64,000 bases of DNA from Lachnospiraceae bacterium UBA7076 (GTDB lineage: Bacteria > Bacillota > Clostridia > Lachnospirales > Lachnospiraceae), in assembly GCA_002493625.1 (NCBI GenBank), contig DKZK01000029.1:53195-117194 (forward strand). Reading direction: 5' to 3'. The translations under genes were made by a program, and so were the position numbers. The notes beneath the pieces were generated by a model. It was given only the letters and a program-made list of their open reading frames with translations, did no database searches and was not told the DNA's origin. The stretch's first letter is position 1, and each line of letters opens with the position of its first letter. Below are positions 20,153 through 30,765 of this stretch, piece after piece.

Positions 20153-20187
20153 AGAAAAAGGAACTGCCGCACTAATGCGGCAGCTCC
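20153..20187 (-). terminator. Terminator of the ilvN-ilvC unit
   Basis: A 12-bp GC-rich stem (GGAGCTGCCGCA/TGCGGCAGTTCC on the minus strand, one G-U pair, 4-base loop) is followed by TTTTTC. It begins 20 bases after the ilvC stop and separates ilvC from the chemoreceptor gene. Confidence 0.88.
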
Positions 20188-20207
20188 CTCATGATTTATA
20201 TTATATT

Positions 20208-21245
<1,038 letters not shown>

Positions 21246-21306
21246 CTAAAATAATAAAATGTATTGTTATTACTTTCTAAGTAATGACATCGTAATGAAA
21301 AAAAGC

Positions 21307-21792
21307 TTACTCGCCTGTTCCTCTCGTGAGGCCCGTAAGTCCCGTACGAACCATTTCTTCTATTTCAAAGCCATCAAGAAGTGATATAAACGCCTCAATT
21401 TTATTGACATTTCCCGTTATCTCAATCATAACGGAATCTGTGGACACATCAACAACATTTGCCCTGAAAACATTTGTGAGAGATATAATCTGCTGTCTCT
21501 CCTCAAGTGTTGCCTTAAGCTTTACAAGAAGAAGCTCTCTGCATACCGACGCGCCATCCTTAAGCTCCTTGATTGCAATGACGTCCTCAAGCTTAAGAAG
21601 CTGCTTTTTTATCTGACTTAATATTCTGTCATCCCCGCTCACTGCAACCGTCATACGTGAATATTGCGGATTCTCGGTCACGCCCACTGATAAGCTGTCA
21701 ATGTTATATCCTCTGCGGCTGAACATGCCGGATACTCTGCTTAAAACGCCTGATGTGTTGTCAACCAATAATGATAATACCATCTTTCTCAT
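21307..21792 (-). CDS. ilvN: Acetolactate synthase small (regulatory) subunit
   Basis: Regulatory subunit of acetohydroxyacid synthase. The N-terminal ACT domain begins LSLLVDNTSGVLSRVSGMFSRRGYNID, read here in two overlapping parts (LSLLVDNTSGVLSRVSG, FSRRGYNIDSL). A C-terminal ALS_ss_C domain follows from about 83 (LLLVKLKATLEERQQI). The length of 161 residues is normal. It normally confers valine feedback. The catalytic subunit must lie elsewhere. GGTGG lies before the ATG. Confidence 0.95.
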   Translation of the reverse strand: MRKMVLSLLVDNTSGVLSRVSGMFSRRGYNIDSLSVGVTENPQYSRMTVAVSGDDRILSQIKKQLLKLEDVIAIKELKDGASVCRELLLVKLKATLEERQQIISLTNVFRANVVDVSTDSVMIEITGNVNKIEAFISLLDGFEIEEMVRTGLTGLTRGTGE

Positions 21793-21885
21793 ATTATGTA
21801 TCCACCTTTCATCCCATTTAACAAAAGCATGCTCTGTTAAGGGCTTTTATTTTTTGAAAAATTGATTAAGCTTTATTTTAACCAC

Positions 21886-24312
21886 TTAAACCTTGTCTGT
21901 CAATAGTCTCTCCACCAGCTTCACGGCTTCGTTGGCATCCTTTGAATAACCGTCAGCGCCTATTTCATCCGCAAAATTTTGCGAGACAACCGCGCCTCCT
22001 ATAATAACCTTATAGGGAAGCTTCTGCTTTTTTACAATATCAACAACATCCTTCATTCGCATCATTGTTGTTGTCATTAGCGCAGAAAGACCGATTATCT
22101 GAGCCTTGTGTTCCTTCGCTGCGGCAATGATATTCTCCGCCGGAACATCCTTTCCCAGATCAATTACTTTATAGCCATAATTTTTAAGCATAAGCACAAC
22201 GAGGTTTTTGCCGATGTCATGAATGTCCCCCTCAACCGTAGCCATTACAACACAGCCCTTTTGTTTTTTCTTTTTGTCAGCGTTAAGAAGCGGCGTGATG
22301 TGCTCAATCGCCATATCCATTACGGTTGCCCCTGCAATAAGCTGCGGAAGAAAATATTTTTTCTGTTCAAAAAGCTCCCCCACCATATTTATGGCAGGTA
22401 TAAGGTCATTGTCAATTATATGCTGCGGCCTGGCCCCGCCCGCAAGAGCATCCTCCACATCATGTATTATGGAGCCTTTATTTCCTTTTACAACGTCAAT
22501 AAAAATTTTGCTTCCTTCCATTACCTCCGATTTATCCGCAACAGCTTTTGAAACCGCTGCCGAAGACATAGGAACAACCTTTTCCACATATACGTTGTCC
22601 GAGCCCTCCTTTGCAAGAAGCAGATCGGCAGCGTATGCAGCGTTCATAAGCTGAGGCTGACACGGATTGCAAATTGCCATTGTAAGCCCCTTTGATATAG
22701 CCATGGTGAGAAATGCAGTATTGACATTTATCCGCTCCGGAAGCCCGAAGGATATATTTGACAATCCGCATACAGTAGGAATCCCAAGCTCATTTTTACA
22801 AAATTCTATTGTGTCGAGGGTAAGCTTTGCCGCCTCCCTGTCTGCGCCAACCGTCGCAACAAGTCCGTCTATAATAAGACTTTCTTTCGGAAGCCCCTCC
22901 TCTTTTGCTGCTTCCAGAAGCTTATATATGATTTCTTTTTTCTTCTCAAAGGTTTCCGGTATTCCCTCATCGGAAAGAGGCAGCAGAATACACATAGCGC
23001 CGTACTTTGCTGCAAGCCTCATAAGTGGTCTGCATTTTTTTTCCTCGTAGGAAATGGAATTGATGAGAGCCCGTCCCGGATAAACCCTGAGGGCTGCCTC
23101 GATCACATCAATATGGCTGGAATCAATACAGAGCGGTAAATCCGTGACAGAAATGACCTCATAGATTGCGCGCTTCATCATATCAAGCTCGCTTATACCG
23201 TTCGTTCCCATATTAATATCAAGTATATCAGCGCCGCAGCTATCCTGCTCCTCAGCAAATGATACAACCATATCCATTTTCCCCTGCCGAAGCTCCTCCT
23301 GAAGCTTTTTTTTGCCGGTAGGATTTATACGTTCTCCGATAACTAAAAAGCGTCCTGACAAATCAATTGGGACAACCTTGCTTTCACTGGAAAGAACTCT
23401 TGTTTTTACATTGGCTTCCTCCATACCACCAACGCCTCTTGTGCTTCTTTTTAAAACCTCAATATGCTTCGGGGTTGTTCCGCAGCAGCCGCCTATCATG
23501 CTTACCCCTGCGTCCACAAGCCTTCTTCCGTGGTCTGCAAACTCCTCAGGCGTCATGGTATATACGGTCCTGCCGTCCACAAGCTCAGGCATACCGTTGT
23601 TTGGCTTTGCAAAAATCGGAATTTTTGCATATTCCATCATTTTCTTAATAAGCGGAAGCATTTCGGATGGTCCGGTTGAACAGTTTATACCCACCGCATC
23701 TGCACCTAAGGACTGAAGAACAACCACGCAGGCTTCCGGGGTTTGTCCAAAAAGGGTTTTTCCGTCCTCATTAAAGGTCATGCTCACCATGACAGGCAGC
23801 TCACATACCTCTCTTATTGCAATAAGGGCAGCCCTTGCCTCAGCAAGACTCATCATGGTTTCCACAATAAAAAGGTCTACTCCTGCATCACATAAAATAC
23901 GCGCCTGCTCCTTATATACGTCTATAAGCTCCTCAAGCTCCAATGTTCCCACAGGGACAAGCTGCTTACCCGTCATTGTGATATCTCCTGCCACATATGC
24001 CCGATAGCCCTCAAAAGCCACCGCCTTCTTGGACAGGGAAACAAGCCCCCTGTTTATATCTTCTATCTTTCCCTCAAGTCCGTATTCCGCAAGCTTGATT
24101 CTGTTTGCCGTAAAGGTCGGCGCAAGCAGTATGTTGCTTCCCGCTTTTATATAACTCCTTTGCAGCTTTATGATTTCCTCCGGATTTTCAAGTATCCATT
24201 TTTCAGGGCATACGCCAACGGGCATCCCTGCCTGCATAAGATTGCTTCCTGTAGCTCCGTCAAGAAAAATAAGCTTTTGTTCAATTAATTGTCTGAATAA
24301 TTCTCTGTTCAT
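21886..24312 (-). CDS. metH: Cobalamin-dependent methionine synthase, short form
   Basis: Transfers methyl from methyltetrahydrofolate to homocysteine through cobalamin. Residues 1-300 are the homocysteine domain with zinc ligands in GINCSTGPSEM and GGCCGTTPKHI. Residues 325-575 are the pterin-binding barrel (GERINPTGKKKL). Residues 590-680 are the cobalamin cap. Residues 690-808 are the cobalamin domain with DIHDIGKNLVVLML supplying the lower-axial histidine. At 808 residues it lacks the C-terminal AdoMet-dependent reactivation domain of E. coli MetH, which is usual in many anaerobic Firmicutes and implies a separate reactivator. Confidence 0.95.
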   Translation of the reverse strand: MNRELFRQLIEQKLIFLDGATGSNLMQAGMPVGVCPEKWILENPEEIIKLQRSYIKAGSNILLAPTFTANRIKLAEYGLEGKIEDINRGLVSLSKKAVAFEGYRAYVAGDITMTGKQLVPVGTLELEELIDVYKEQARILCDAGVDLFIVETMMSLAEARAALIAIREVCELPVMVSMTFNEDGKTLFGQTPEACVVVLQSLGADAVGINCSTGPSEMLPLIKKMMEYAKIPIFAKPNNGMPELVDGRTVYTMTPEEFADHGRRLVDAGVSMIGGCCGTTPKHIEVLKRSTRGVGGMEEANVKTRVLSSESKVVPIDLSGRFLVIGERINPTGKKKLQEELRQGKMDMVVSFAEEQDSCGADILDINMGTNGISELDMMKRAIYEVISVTDLPLCIDSSHIDVIEAALRVYPGRALINSISYEEKKCRPLMRLAAKYGAMCILLPLSDEGIPETFEKKKEIIYKLLEAAKEEGLPKESLIIDGLVATVGADREAAKLTLDTIEFCKNELGIPTVCGLSNISFGLPERINVNTAFLTMAISKGLTMAICNPCQPQLMNAAYAADLLLAKEGSDNVYVEKVVPMSSAAVSKAVADKSEVMEGSKIFIDVVKGNKGSIIHDVEDALAGGARPQHIIDNDLIPAINMVGELFEQKKYFLPQLIAGATVMDMAIEHITPLLNADKKKKQKGCVVMATVEGDIHDIGKNLVVLMLKNYGYKVIDLGKDVPAENIIAAAKEHKAQIIGLSALMTTTMMRMKDVVDIVKKQKLPYKVIIGGAVVSQNFADEIGADGYSKDANEAVKLVERLLTDKV

Positions 24313-24342
24313 TCCTTCACCAATCGATTTTATCCTTGTATT

Positions 24343-26373
24343 TTATTCACTGTAAAATGTTACCTCGTCAAGCCAGTAACACAGTACCGGCATTCCGGGC
24401 TCTGCAATTTCGTATACCTGCGCCGCAAATGACAACGGAAGATTAATGCATCCGTGTGAGCCGTCATACTTGTATATATCTCCGCCAAAACGGCTTCTCC
24501 ATGTGGCGTCGTGTATACCAATACCGCCATTAAAGCCCATCCAGTAATTTACGGGTGTCCTGTAATTTTCGCCCACCAGATCAACCTTGTACGCTTTGTT
24601 GTCCATGGCGAACAGTCCCCCCGGAGTTTTATAATTATTCGGATTATACAGCCATCCGCTTACAATATCGTTGTCCAAAACCAATTTGCCGTCAACATAA
24701 TAATAAAGATGCTGATTTGTAAGGTCAATTTCAATATATGTATCTCCAATATCATTCATTTCACCCATGGCATAGCCTGTCTTTTCACAGGCAGGCTCCT
24801 TTGTGAAGCTCTCCTTTTTGCATATCAGCTCATAAAGCTCCTCCGCCTCTTTTTCCTCATCGATAACCCAGCCATAGTATTGTCCGTATATACCGATTAT
24901 ATCACCGTCATGGGTTTTAAATTTTCTTTCCGTCCCCGCAGTTGTATACTGACCGGCAAATTTTGCCGCATATTCATATACCTTGTCCTTTGAAATTTTT
25001 AAATTTCCGGTTCCATCCAGATATGCCATGGCAGCAAGCTCTTCCTTTTGAATTGAAACCTTGTAGCCTGCAAAATCATACACCGCATCTATGGAAAGAA
25101 AATCCTCTGCAGCGCTGTATCCATCTACAATAGAAGGCGAATCCTGCTTAATATCCGCCTCAACATAACAGCCTTCTGCGGCTATATCAACGGAAGCATC
25201 ACAATTTGTAAGAGCCTTCTCAACAACATCGCATACACTGTCAGTATCAAGCTCCGTTCCCGTTTCATCCGGAATAATCTTCGCAACGCCCGAAGAAATA
25301 TCCACACTGGCATTTTTTGACTTTGTCATGTTTTCCTTTTTCATTGCGTCATACGACATTAAAAATTCGCCCATTTCACTGTCGTTAAAGGAGGCAATAA
25401 ATTTAACGTCATACTCATAGGTCTTGCCAAAATGCATAAACCACAGGTACGGCTTCTGTTTTTTCTTTATATCCTTCACGGACTCTGCAAGTGAAAGCGA
25501 AAGTCCTCCGTCACCTACCTTAACGGTTTCCGTACAATTAGAAAAATTAATTTCAAGGGTGTAGGTATTCATATCATTGACAATAAGCTGTTCCGCTTCT
25601 GTAACTTTTTTCCCCGACACATCTATTCCGTTTATTTTTGTATTGCTGTAGAAAAATATGCTGCTTATGATAAAGCCGCAGATATATACTGCTGCAACAG
25701 TGGAAACAGACACAATCCACGCAACCTTGGCCGTTTTTTTCTTTTTTTTGTACTTTGCAATATTAGGGTCAATAAACGGAATGGGCATATCAAGGGCAAC
25801 TGCCGCTGCCGCCTCGTCCTTTGCTCCATCATTTTCCGTTTTTTCTTTTCCGGTTTCCTTCTTATTTCTTTCCTCTTTTTCTCCTCTAACGGTTTCCTCT
25901 TTCCCTGCTTCTTTTTCCTCTTTTTCTTTCTTATCTGTTTTCTTTTTCCCGGTTTCTTTTTTCTCTTTTTCTTCTTTCTCAGTTTCTATTTTCTCGGTTT
26001 CTTCTTTCTCGGTTTCTTCTTTTTCAGTTTCTTCTTTCTTGATTTCTTCTTTTTCGGTTTCTTTTTTTTCGGTTTCTTCTTTTTCGGTTTCTTCTTTCTT
26101 CGTTTCTTCCTTATCACTGTCTTCATTTTCTGCTTCTTCCTTTGTGGACTCTTTTTTTATATCCTCCACAATTTCAGACAGCAAATCACTCTTCTCCTTT
26201 TTATCCTCGGAAGCAGGGTTATTTTTTTTATCCTGAATTTCGGATAAAATTTCTTTTTCCAAATCATCATTTTTATCAGCGGGCAGCTGCTCCTTATCCG
26301 CTGAAATTATCTTTTTTTCTGCTTCTCTTGCATTACTTTGATTTTTGTTTCTTTTCCTATTTCTTTTTCCCAT
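24343..26373 (-). CDS. L,D-transpeptidase (YkuD) with charged low-complexity N-terminus
   Basis: Probable peptidoglycan cross-linking enzyme outside the cell. The N-terminal third (about 10-200) is a cytoplasmic Glu/Lys/Thr-rich tract with repeats of a five-residue EETEK unit. A single transmembrane helix lies at about 218-240 (VAWIVSVSTVAAVYICG). Next comes a peptidoglycan-binding-like region, then the YkuD domain from about 540, with the catalytic cysteine in YDGSHGCINLP. ATG 26373 has GGGAG 6 bases upstream and gives 676 residues; ATG 26391 is an alternative giving 682. The charged tract is unusually long. Confidence 0.9.
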   Translation of the reverse strand: MGKRNRKRNKNQSNAREAEKKIISADKEQLPADKNDDLEKEILSEIQDKKNNPASEDKKEKSDLLSEIVEDIKKESTKEEAENEDSDKEETKKEETEKEETEKKETEKEEIKKEETEKEETEKEETEKIETEKEEKEKKETGKKKTDKKEKEEKEAGKEETVRGEKEERNKKETGKEKTENDGAKDEAAAAVALDMPIPFIDPNIAKYKKKKKTAKVAWIVSVSTVAAVYICGFIISSIFFYSNTKINGIDVSGKKVTEAEQLIVNDMNTYTLEINFSNCTETVKVGDGGLSLSLAESVKDIKKKQKPYLWFMHFGKTYEYDVKFIASFNDSEMGEFLMSYDAMKKENMTKSKNASVDISSGVAKIIPDETGTELDTDSVCDVVEKALTNCDASVDIAAEGCYVEADIKQDSPSIVDGYSAAEDFLSIDAVYDFAGYKVSIQKEELAAMAYLDGTGNLKISKDKVYEYAAKFAGQYTTAGTERKFKTHDGDIIGIYGQYYGWVIDEEKEAEELYELICKKESFTKEPACEKTGYAMGEMNDIGDTYIEIDLTNQHLYYYVDGKLVLDNDIVSGWLYNPNNYKTPGGLFAMDNKAYKVDLVGENYRTPVNYWMGFNGGIGIHDATWRSRFGGDIYKYDGSHGCINLPLSFAAQVYEIAEPGMPVLCYWLDEVTFYSE

Positions 26374-26447
26374 ATCCCTCTCCCGAAACATGGCGGCTTT
26401 CCCGCTGTAATTCGAATAAAAAAATATTCTGTTGTCTTAACGTAAAT

Positions 26448-26500
26448 ATTACATTTTGAATATTAAAGGACAACATCCATATAATATATTAAAATGTAAT
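26448..26500 (-). terminator. AT-rich inverted repeat downstream of the phosphoesterase gene
   Basis: Arms ATTACATTTTGAATAT (26448-26463) and ATATTAAAATGTAAT (26486-26500) pair over about 15 bp with one bulge. It lies between the metallophosphoesterase stop and the transpeptidase start. The tail on the minus strand is not a clear U-tract, so termination is uncertain. Confidence 0.35.
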
Positions 26501-26556
26501 TTTTTTCAACTAAAATAACGTTCATTGACACACTCATAAACCTTTTAAAGTTTTTT

Positions 26557-27423
26557 CTAAATAAGCTTTACAATCACAAGCTCAGGCTTGTTGTTCAGCC
26601 TGATTTTTATAGAATGGGAACCCAGTCCGCCACTCACTATCATTATGGCACCATACTCCTGAAACAAACCGTAATCATACTTGGGAAAAATGGCAGGTCT
26701 TGGGGAAATCACTCCGCCAAAAAAGGGAATCCTTACCATGCCGCCATGATTATGTCCCGATAAAATCAAGTCTGCACCCCAATTTGCATACTGCTTAAAA
26801 AAGTCCGGGTTATGCGCAATTAGGATATTGTAGGCAGACTTATCACTTTTTCCTATAAGATTATCAATTTCTTCCACTGTTGGCTTTATTTTATTAAATC
26901 TTTTATAATATTTTTCAGGAAGCTCCAAGCCATATATATTTATTCTTTTCCCCATAACGTAAATATTTTTCAATGAATTTCTAAGCAGCATATCCCTATT
27001 AATCAGACTATTTAAAAAGTCAGGCCACAAATGCTTTAAATGGCTTCTGGCTGACACTGCCGTTTCATGGTTGCCCATGCCATAAAAGAATGGCGCAATA
27101 TCACAAAGTCTGTTTATAAGCTCCGCTGTTTTTTTATTTGCGTCTTGCTGGTCACTGTGACTTAAAAGCATATCTCCTGCTGCTATAATAATGTCCGGCT
27201 GTTCCTTTCTTACCGCATCTATAATCCTTTCTCCATCATTTAAAAAGCTGTTATGCAAATCAGCAAGAACAGCGATTTTAACAGGATTTTCACTCGAAAA
27301 AGCACCCCTTGTATTTACCTCATAGACCGTTGTATCAAGCAGTCTGCATTCCCTCACACTCTCCGCAATTACAAGGAAGGCTGTAACAAAAAAAATAATA
27401 AGTAATATAATGATAAGCTTCAA
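26557..27423 (-). CDS. Membrane-anchored metallophosphoesterase (YkuE/YaeI type)
   Basis: Calcineurin-like phosphoesterase with an N-terminal transmembrane helix (residues 3-19). Metal-binding motifs in order: LADLHNS, AAGDMLLS, GMGNHET, LIAHNPD and LSGHNHGG. This order is complete, so it should be active on a phosphodiester or a lipid-linked pyrophosphate at the membrane. The substrate cannot be told. It is transcribed away from the thiamine-precursor operon in the same direction, 84 bases beyond it. Confidence 0.88.
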   Translation of the reverse strand: MKLIIILLIIFFVTAFLVIAESVRECRLLDTTVYEVNTRGAFSSENPVKIAVLADLHNSFLNDGERIIDAVRKEQPDIIIAAGDMLLSHSDQQDANKKTAELINRLCDIAPFFYGMGNHETAVSARSHLKHLWPDFLNSLINRDMLLRNSLKNIYVMGKRINIYGLELPEKYYKRFNKIKPTVEEIDNLIGKSDKSAYNILIAHNPDFFKQYANWGADLILSGHNHGGMVRIPFFGGVISPRPAIFPKYDYGLFQEYGAIMIVSGGLGSHSIKIRLNNKPELVIVKLI

Positions 27424-27507
27424 AATTCACCTCCGCATATATTACTTATTATAATTTTATCTTATGCTAAAAGCAACATAATATATTCGTCATATAAACG
27501 AATAATA

Positions 27508-28236
27508 TCAGAGCATATCAAGTATCTGCCTTTTGTAGTTCAGAAAATTAGCCGAGAGTAAAAATTCATTTAAGTTCCCCTGCCTTGATATTTTAATCTC
27601 ACCCTTTATTTTTCCCGGTCTGCCGGACATAATATAGACCCTGTCAGAAAGAGCAATTGCTTCCTCTATGTCATGTGTGATAAGTATTGTTGAAAGCTTA
27701 TGCCTTTTTGCAATATCACTGTACCACTCATGAAGATTTGCCCTTGTTATGCTGTCAATGGCAGAAAAAGGCTCATCCAGAAGCATAATCTGCCTTTTTT
27801 GCATGTAGGTTCTTAAGAATGCCGCCCTCTGTCTCATTCCGCCGGAAAGGCTTGCAGGATATTTGTATTCGTACCCCTTAAGCCCAAATTCCTCCAGATA
27901 CGGCATAACCTTCTGTCTTGCGCTTTTTTTATTTTCCTTTCCAATCACAATCGGAAGGGCTATATTGTCAATAACGGTTTTATATGGTAGAAGCATATCC
28001 TTTTGAAGCATATAGCCCACAAAGCCTGTTTTTCCCGTTATGTTCTCACTGTCAAGCAGTATATCACCGTTTTGTGGCATAATAAGTCCTGCAATTATGT
28101 TAAAAAGCGTTGTCTTTCCAACTCCGCTTGTCCCAACAAGAGATATAAATTCACCATCCTTCATGTAAATATTTATATCCTGCAATACCTCATTATCGCC
28201 GTAGGCTGCATTTATATTTTTCACCTCAAGCTTCAT
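27508..28236 (-). CDS. ABC transporter ATPase, thiamine-precursor uptake (ThiZ-like)
   Basis: Nucleotide-binding subunit of 242 residues. Walker A is GTSGVGKTT, the signature is LSGGMRQRAAFLR and Walker B is IMLLDEPFSAID, followed by the switch histidine in LITHDIEEA. ATG 28236 follows AAGGAG by 7 bases; an upstream in-frame ATG at 28296 lacks this. It is the last gene of a four-gene operon behind a TPP riboswitch, which points to uptake of a thiamine pyrimidine precursor, like ThiXYZ. Substrate assignment is by context. Confidence 0.9.
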   Translation of the reverse strand: MKLEVKNINAAYGDNEVLQDINIYMKDGEFISLVGTSGVGKTTLFNIIAGLIMPQNGDILLDSENITGKTGFVGYMLQKDMLLPYKTVIDNIALPIVIGKENKKSARQKVMPYLEEFGLKGYEYKYPASLSGGMRQRAAFLRTYMQKRQIMLLDEPFSAIDSITRANLHEWYSDIAKRHKLSTILITHDIEEAIALSDRVYIMSGRPGKIKGEIKISRQGNLNEFLLSANFLNYKRQILDML

Positions 28237-28313
28237 AACATTCTCCTTAAAGTCCTGCATTTCACAATTTATATATTGTACATCCGGATTTTCCATGGCA
28301 TATGCGAACCTTG

Positions 28314-29342
28314 TTATTTTCCGCTTAGATACTCATTTGTAAAGCCTGCTCCGGCTTCTATTTCTTTTTCAACAAGCCCGTTATCATTTACCCATTTATA
28401 AAATGCATCCCATCTTGACCCGTCTATGATTCCCCAGACCGCAGCATCCGCTATATACTGTCCGCTTACATATTCCTGACTTGCATATACAAGACTGCTG
28501 TCAAGCTCCGGGACAGCCTTAAGCAGAATATCCGCCGCTTCCTTTGGATGTTCGGCAGCGTATTCATAGCCTTTTTGCACAGCATTTAAAAATGCCTTTG
28601 CCTCATCAGGATTATTTTCAATGTAATCCGTGTTGGCAATAATTACAGGGCTGTAAAAATCAAAATCACCGTACATATCCTTTATGTAAAGGAAATTTGT
28701 ATCAATATTTTCAAGCTCAAGCTTAATTCCGTCCCAGCCGTAATATATCCAGACACAGTCAATATCCGTGTTAAGCGCTGCAACAATATCGTCAACATAT
28801 GCAGGAATAAGCGAAACCTTGCTGAAATCCCCGCCGTTTTTTGTGACGGAAGCCTCTATGATTGCCTGCTCAATCGGAATGTCCCATGTTGCATACCGCA
28901 TCCCCTCCAGCTTAACAGGATTGTCTATTCCCTTTTCTTTAAGCGATACGATTCCGGATGTGTTGTGCTGTAAAATAGCCGCAACAGCTATTACGGGCAA
29001 GGGATTCTCTGCGCCAAAGGCAGGGGCAAGATATTCCTGAAAATCAATTCCAAACTGGGCTCCCCCCGATGCCACAAGGTCAGTCGCTCCGTTTTCCGGC
29101 GGCTGTATTATATTTACATTAAGTCCCGCCTCATCAAAATATCCAAGCTCCTTCGCAACATAAAGTCCTGTGTGGTTTGTATTGGGCGTCCAGTCAAGAA
29201 CAATCGTTATCTCCTTTTTTTCACCTGCCGCATTTTCCGTTCCTGATGAATCCGCCGTATTTTTTTTATCCGACGAGCATGCGGTAAACGATAATATCAT
29301 ACATACCGCTAAAATAAATGCCAGTTTCTTTTTTATTTTCAT
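28314..29342 (-). CDS. Substrate-binding lipoprotein, ThiY/NMT1 family
   Basis: Solute-binding lipoprotein of 342 residues. Signal peptide with lipobox LSFTAC near residue 22. The mature part begins with a Ser/Asn linker and then the NMT1/ThiY hallmark LDWTPNTNHTGLYVAKELGY. This family binds aminopyrimidine thiamine precursors (formylaminopyrimidine or HMP). AAAGGAG precedes the ATG. The genes for the permease (upstream) and ATPase (downstream) flank it. Confidence 0.92.
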   Translation of the reverse strand: MKIKKKLAFILAVCMILSFTACSSDKKNTADSSGTENAAGEKKEITIVLDWTPNTNHTGLYVAKELGYFDEAGLNVNIIQPPENGATDLVASGGAQFGIDFQEYLAPAFGAENPLPVIAVAAILQHNTSGIVSLKEKGIDNPVKLEGMRYATWDIPIEQAIIEASVTKNGGDFSKVSLIPAYVDDIVAALNTDIDCVWIYYGWDGIKLELENIDTNFLYIKDMYGDFDFYSPVIIANTDYIENNPDEAKAFLNAVQKGYEYAAEHPKEAADILLKAVPELDSSLVYASQEYVSGQYIADAAVWGIIDGSRWDAFYKWVNDNGLVEKEIEAGAGFTNEYLSGK

Positions 29343-29432
29343 TTTTCTTCTCCTTTGCTACTACAATATATTTATGGTTAATACCCCTTACAGCCGGTAA
29401 GGAATTATATCCATCTTGTTGCTTAAGGTTTT

Positions 29433-30203
29433 TTATTTTATTTCCTCTTTTCTCCACGGCATAGCCGCCTTGTTTGCCAAGTCAACAAGCTTTATAAGCA
29501 GCAGGCTCAGAAGCGATATAAGAAATATGACCGCAAACATTTTGTCATAGGAATAGGATTTTTTTACTCTCGTCATATAAACGCCAAGCCCCTTATATCC
29601 TCCTAACCATTCGGATATAACGGCTCCTACCACCGCATAAGCAACGGAAATCCGAAGCCCCGAAAAGAAATTGCCTATACTTCCGGGCAGCTTTATGTGA
29701 TAAAAAATCTGAAATTTTCCTGCGCCCATTGTTTCCAGAAGACGTATCTCGTCCTTATCCGCCGATTTAAAGCCGTCAATCAGACATGCGGCGATGGGAA
29801 AGAAAACAATAAGCACAATAAGCGTTATTTTCGGCGTCACGCCATAACCCAGCCAAAGCACAAGCAAAGGCGCAAGGGCTACCGTAGGTATTGTCTGACT
29901 TACAATCAGCAGCGGATACAGACATTTGTATACCCAGCCAAAGCAGTCCATGCTAACCGCGAGGATAAAACCAAGCGCAGTACCTATAATCAGCCCTGCA
30001 AATGTCTCATATATTGTGACCTTTGCGTGAGACGCAAGCAGAGTAAAATCATTGATAAATGCCTGAAGCACCTTAAGCGGCGACGGCAACATATATTCCG
30101 GCAGGATTTTCAGCATGCAAAGCATCTGCCATAAAAGTATAAAGCCTGCAAAAAGCAATACATGAAACAATATATCAATGATGCTTTGATACTTTTTTTT
30201 CAA
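29433..30203 (-). CDS. ABC transporter permease, thiamine-precursor uptake (ThiX-like)
   Basis: Six-helix inner-membrane permease of the BPD_transp_1 family, 256 residues. The ATPase-contact loop is visible around ETMGAGKFQIFYHIKLPGS. It starts with TTG at 30203, seven bases after AGGTG, and overlaps the end of the thiamine-binding gene by 29 bases, so translation is likely coupled. Confidence 0.9.
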   Translation of the reverse strand: MKKKYQSIIDILFHVLLFAGFILLWQMLCMLKILPEYMLPSPLKVLQAFINDFTLLASHAKVTIYETFAGLIIGTALGFILAVSMDCFGWVYKCLYPLLIVSQTIPTVALAPLLVLWLGYGVTPKITLIVLIVFFPIAACLIDGFKSADKDEIRLLETMGAGKFQIFYHIKLPGSIGNFFSGLRISVAYAVVGAVISEWLGGYKGLGVYMTRVKKSYSYDKMFAVIFLISLLSLLLIKLVDLANKAAMPWRKEEIK

Positions 30204-30471
30204 TTGTCAGCACCTCGCCTTCCGGCTTATACACAATTTTTACATAAGTTGAAACCTGATTTGTGCCTCCTGCTGCTATGGCAACCTTCTGACAGCCCTT
30301 TACAATATCCATAAGCTGATTGTAATCCCCTTCAATTGTTGTCTCAAAAGGTCCCACATAGGTTGAAAGCCCGAAGCTTTTTATATATGCGATTACCTCG
30401 TCCACGATTCTTATAACCTCGTTGTCATCTGTTACATTTGGCAATACCTGAATTGCTACGCTTGCATTCAT
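30175..30471 (-). CDS. Thiamine-binding MTH1187/YkoF-family protein
   Basis: Small soluble protein of 98 residues. The ferredoxin-like fold signature of the MTH1187/YkoF family is seen in VAIQVLPN, YIKSFGLSTYVGPFETTIEG and KVAIAAGGTNQVSTYVKI. These proteins bind a thiamine-related ligand and usually sit with thiamine transport genes. GGAGG precedes the ATG. It is the first gene of the riboswitch-controlled operon. Confidence 0.88.
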   Translation of the reverse strand: MNASVAIQVLPNVTDDNEVIRIVDEVIAYIKSFGLSTYVGPFETTIEGDYNQLMDIVKGCQKVAIAAGGTNQVSTYVKIVYKPEGEVLTIEKKVSKHH

Positions 30472-30507
30472 ATTCTTTCCTCCTGAAAACTTTATTATTT
30501 GTTAATT

Positions 30508-30695
30508 GAAAACTCATTGCTTCTGAAATGTAGTTGTGCAATATAGACATAATCATAAGCAGGTGCTTTGGAGCCGCCGGTGCTTAGCGAGGTATTTTCA
30601 AGCTTAGCACCGCTGCGAGCGACAAGCAGCGCAAGCGTGCCTATGATGATTATGTCTATATTGAACATCGGATGTTCATAAAAACAGAGTTTTGC
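30508..30695. repeat. Palindromic intergenic element, copy 1
   Basis: A 188-base element between the riboswitch terminator and the first gene of the thiamine operon. It has a perfect 18-bp inverted repeat (30539-30556 with 30646-30663) around a structured core (30575-30638). Its ends, GAAAACTC and GAGTTTTGC, match those of copies at 31584 and 54272. Being transcribed, it forms a large hairpin in the 5' leader. Confidence 0.8.
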
Positions 30696-30703
30696 AATCA
30701 AAT

Positions 30704-30737
30704 AAAAAAGGTTTTTGGAAACCTCCAAAAACCTTTT
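30704..30737 (-). terminator. Riboswitch-controlled terminator
   Basis: Read on the minus strand, AAAGGTTTTTGG pairs with CCAAAAACCTTT around a short loop and runs into TTTTTTATTTG. It begins about 29 bases after the TPP aptamer, so it is the likely expression platform that stops transcription when TPP is bound. Confidence 0.85.
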
Positions 30738-30765
30738 GTAAACATAAAAACAAATGATTAAATCA

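Noticed and set aside
25658..26236. 192-codon plus-strand ORF rich in Ser and Phe
   Set aside because: It is the antisense of the EETEK repeat of the transpeptidase; the low-complexity repeat keeps stops out of this frame.
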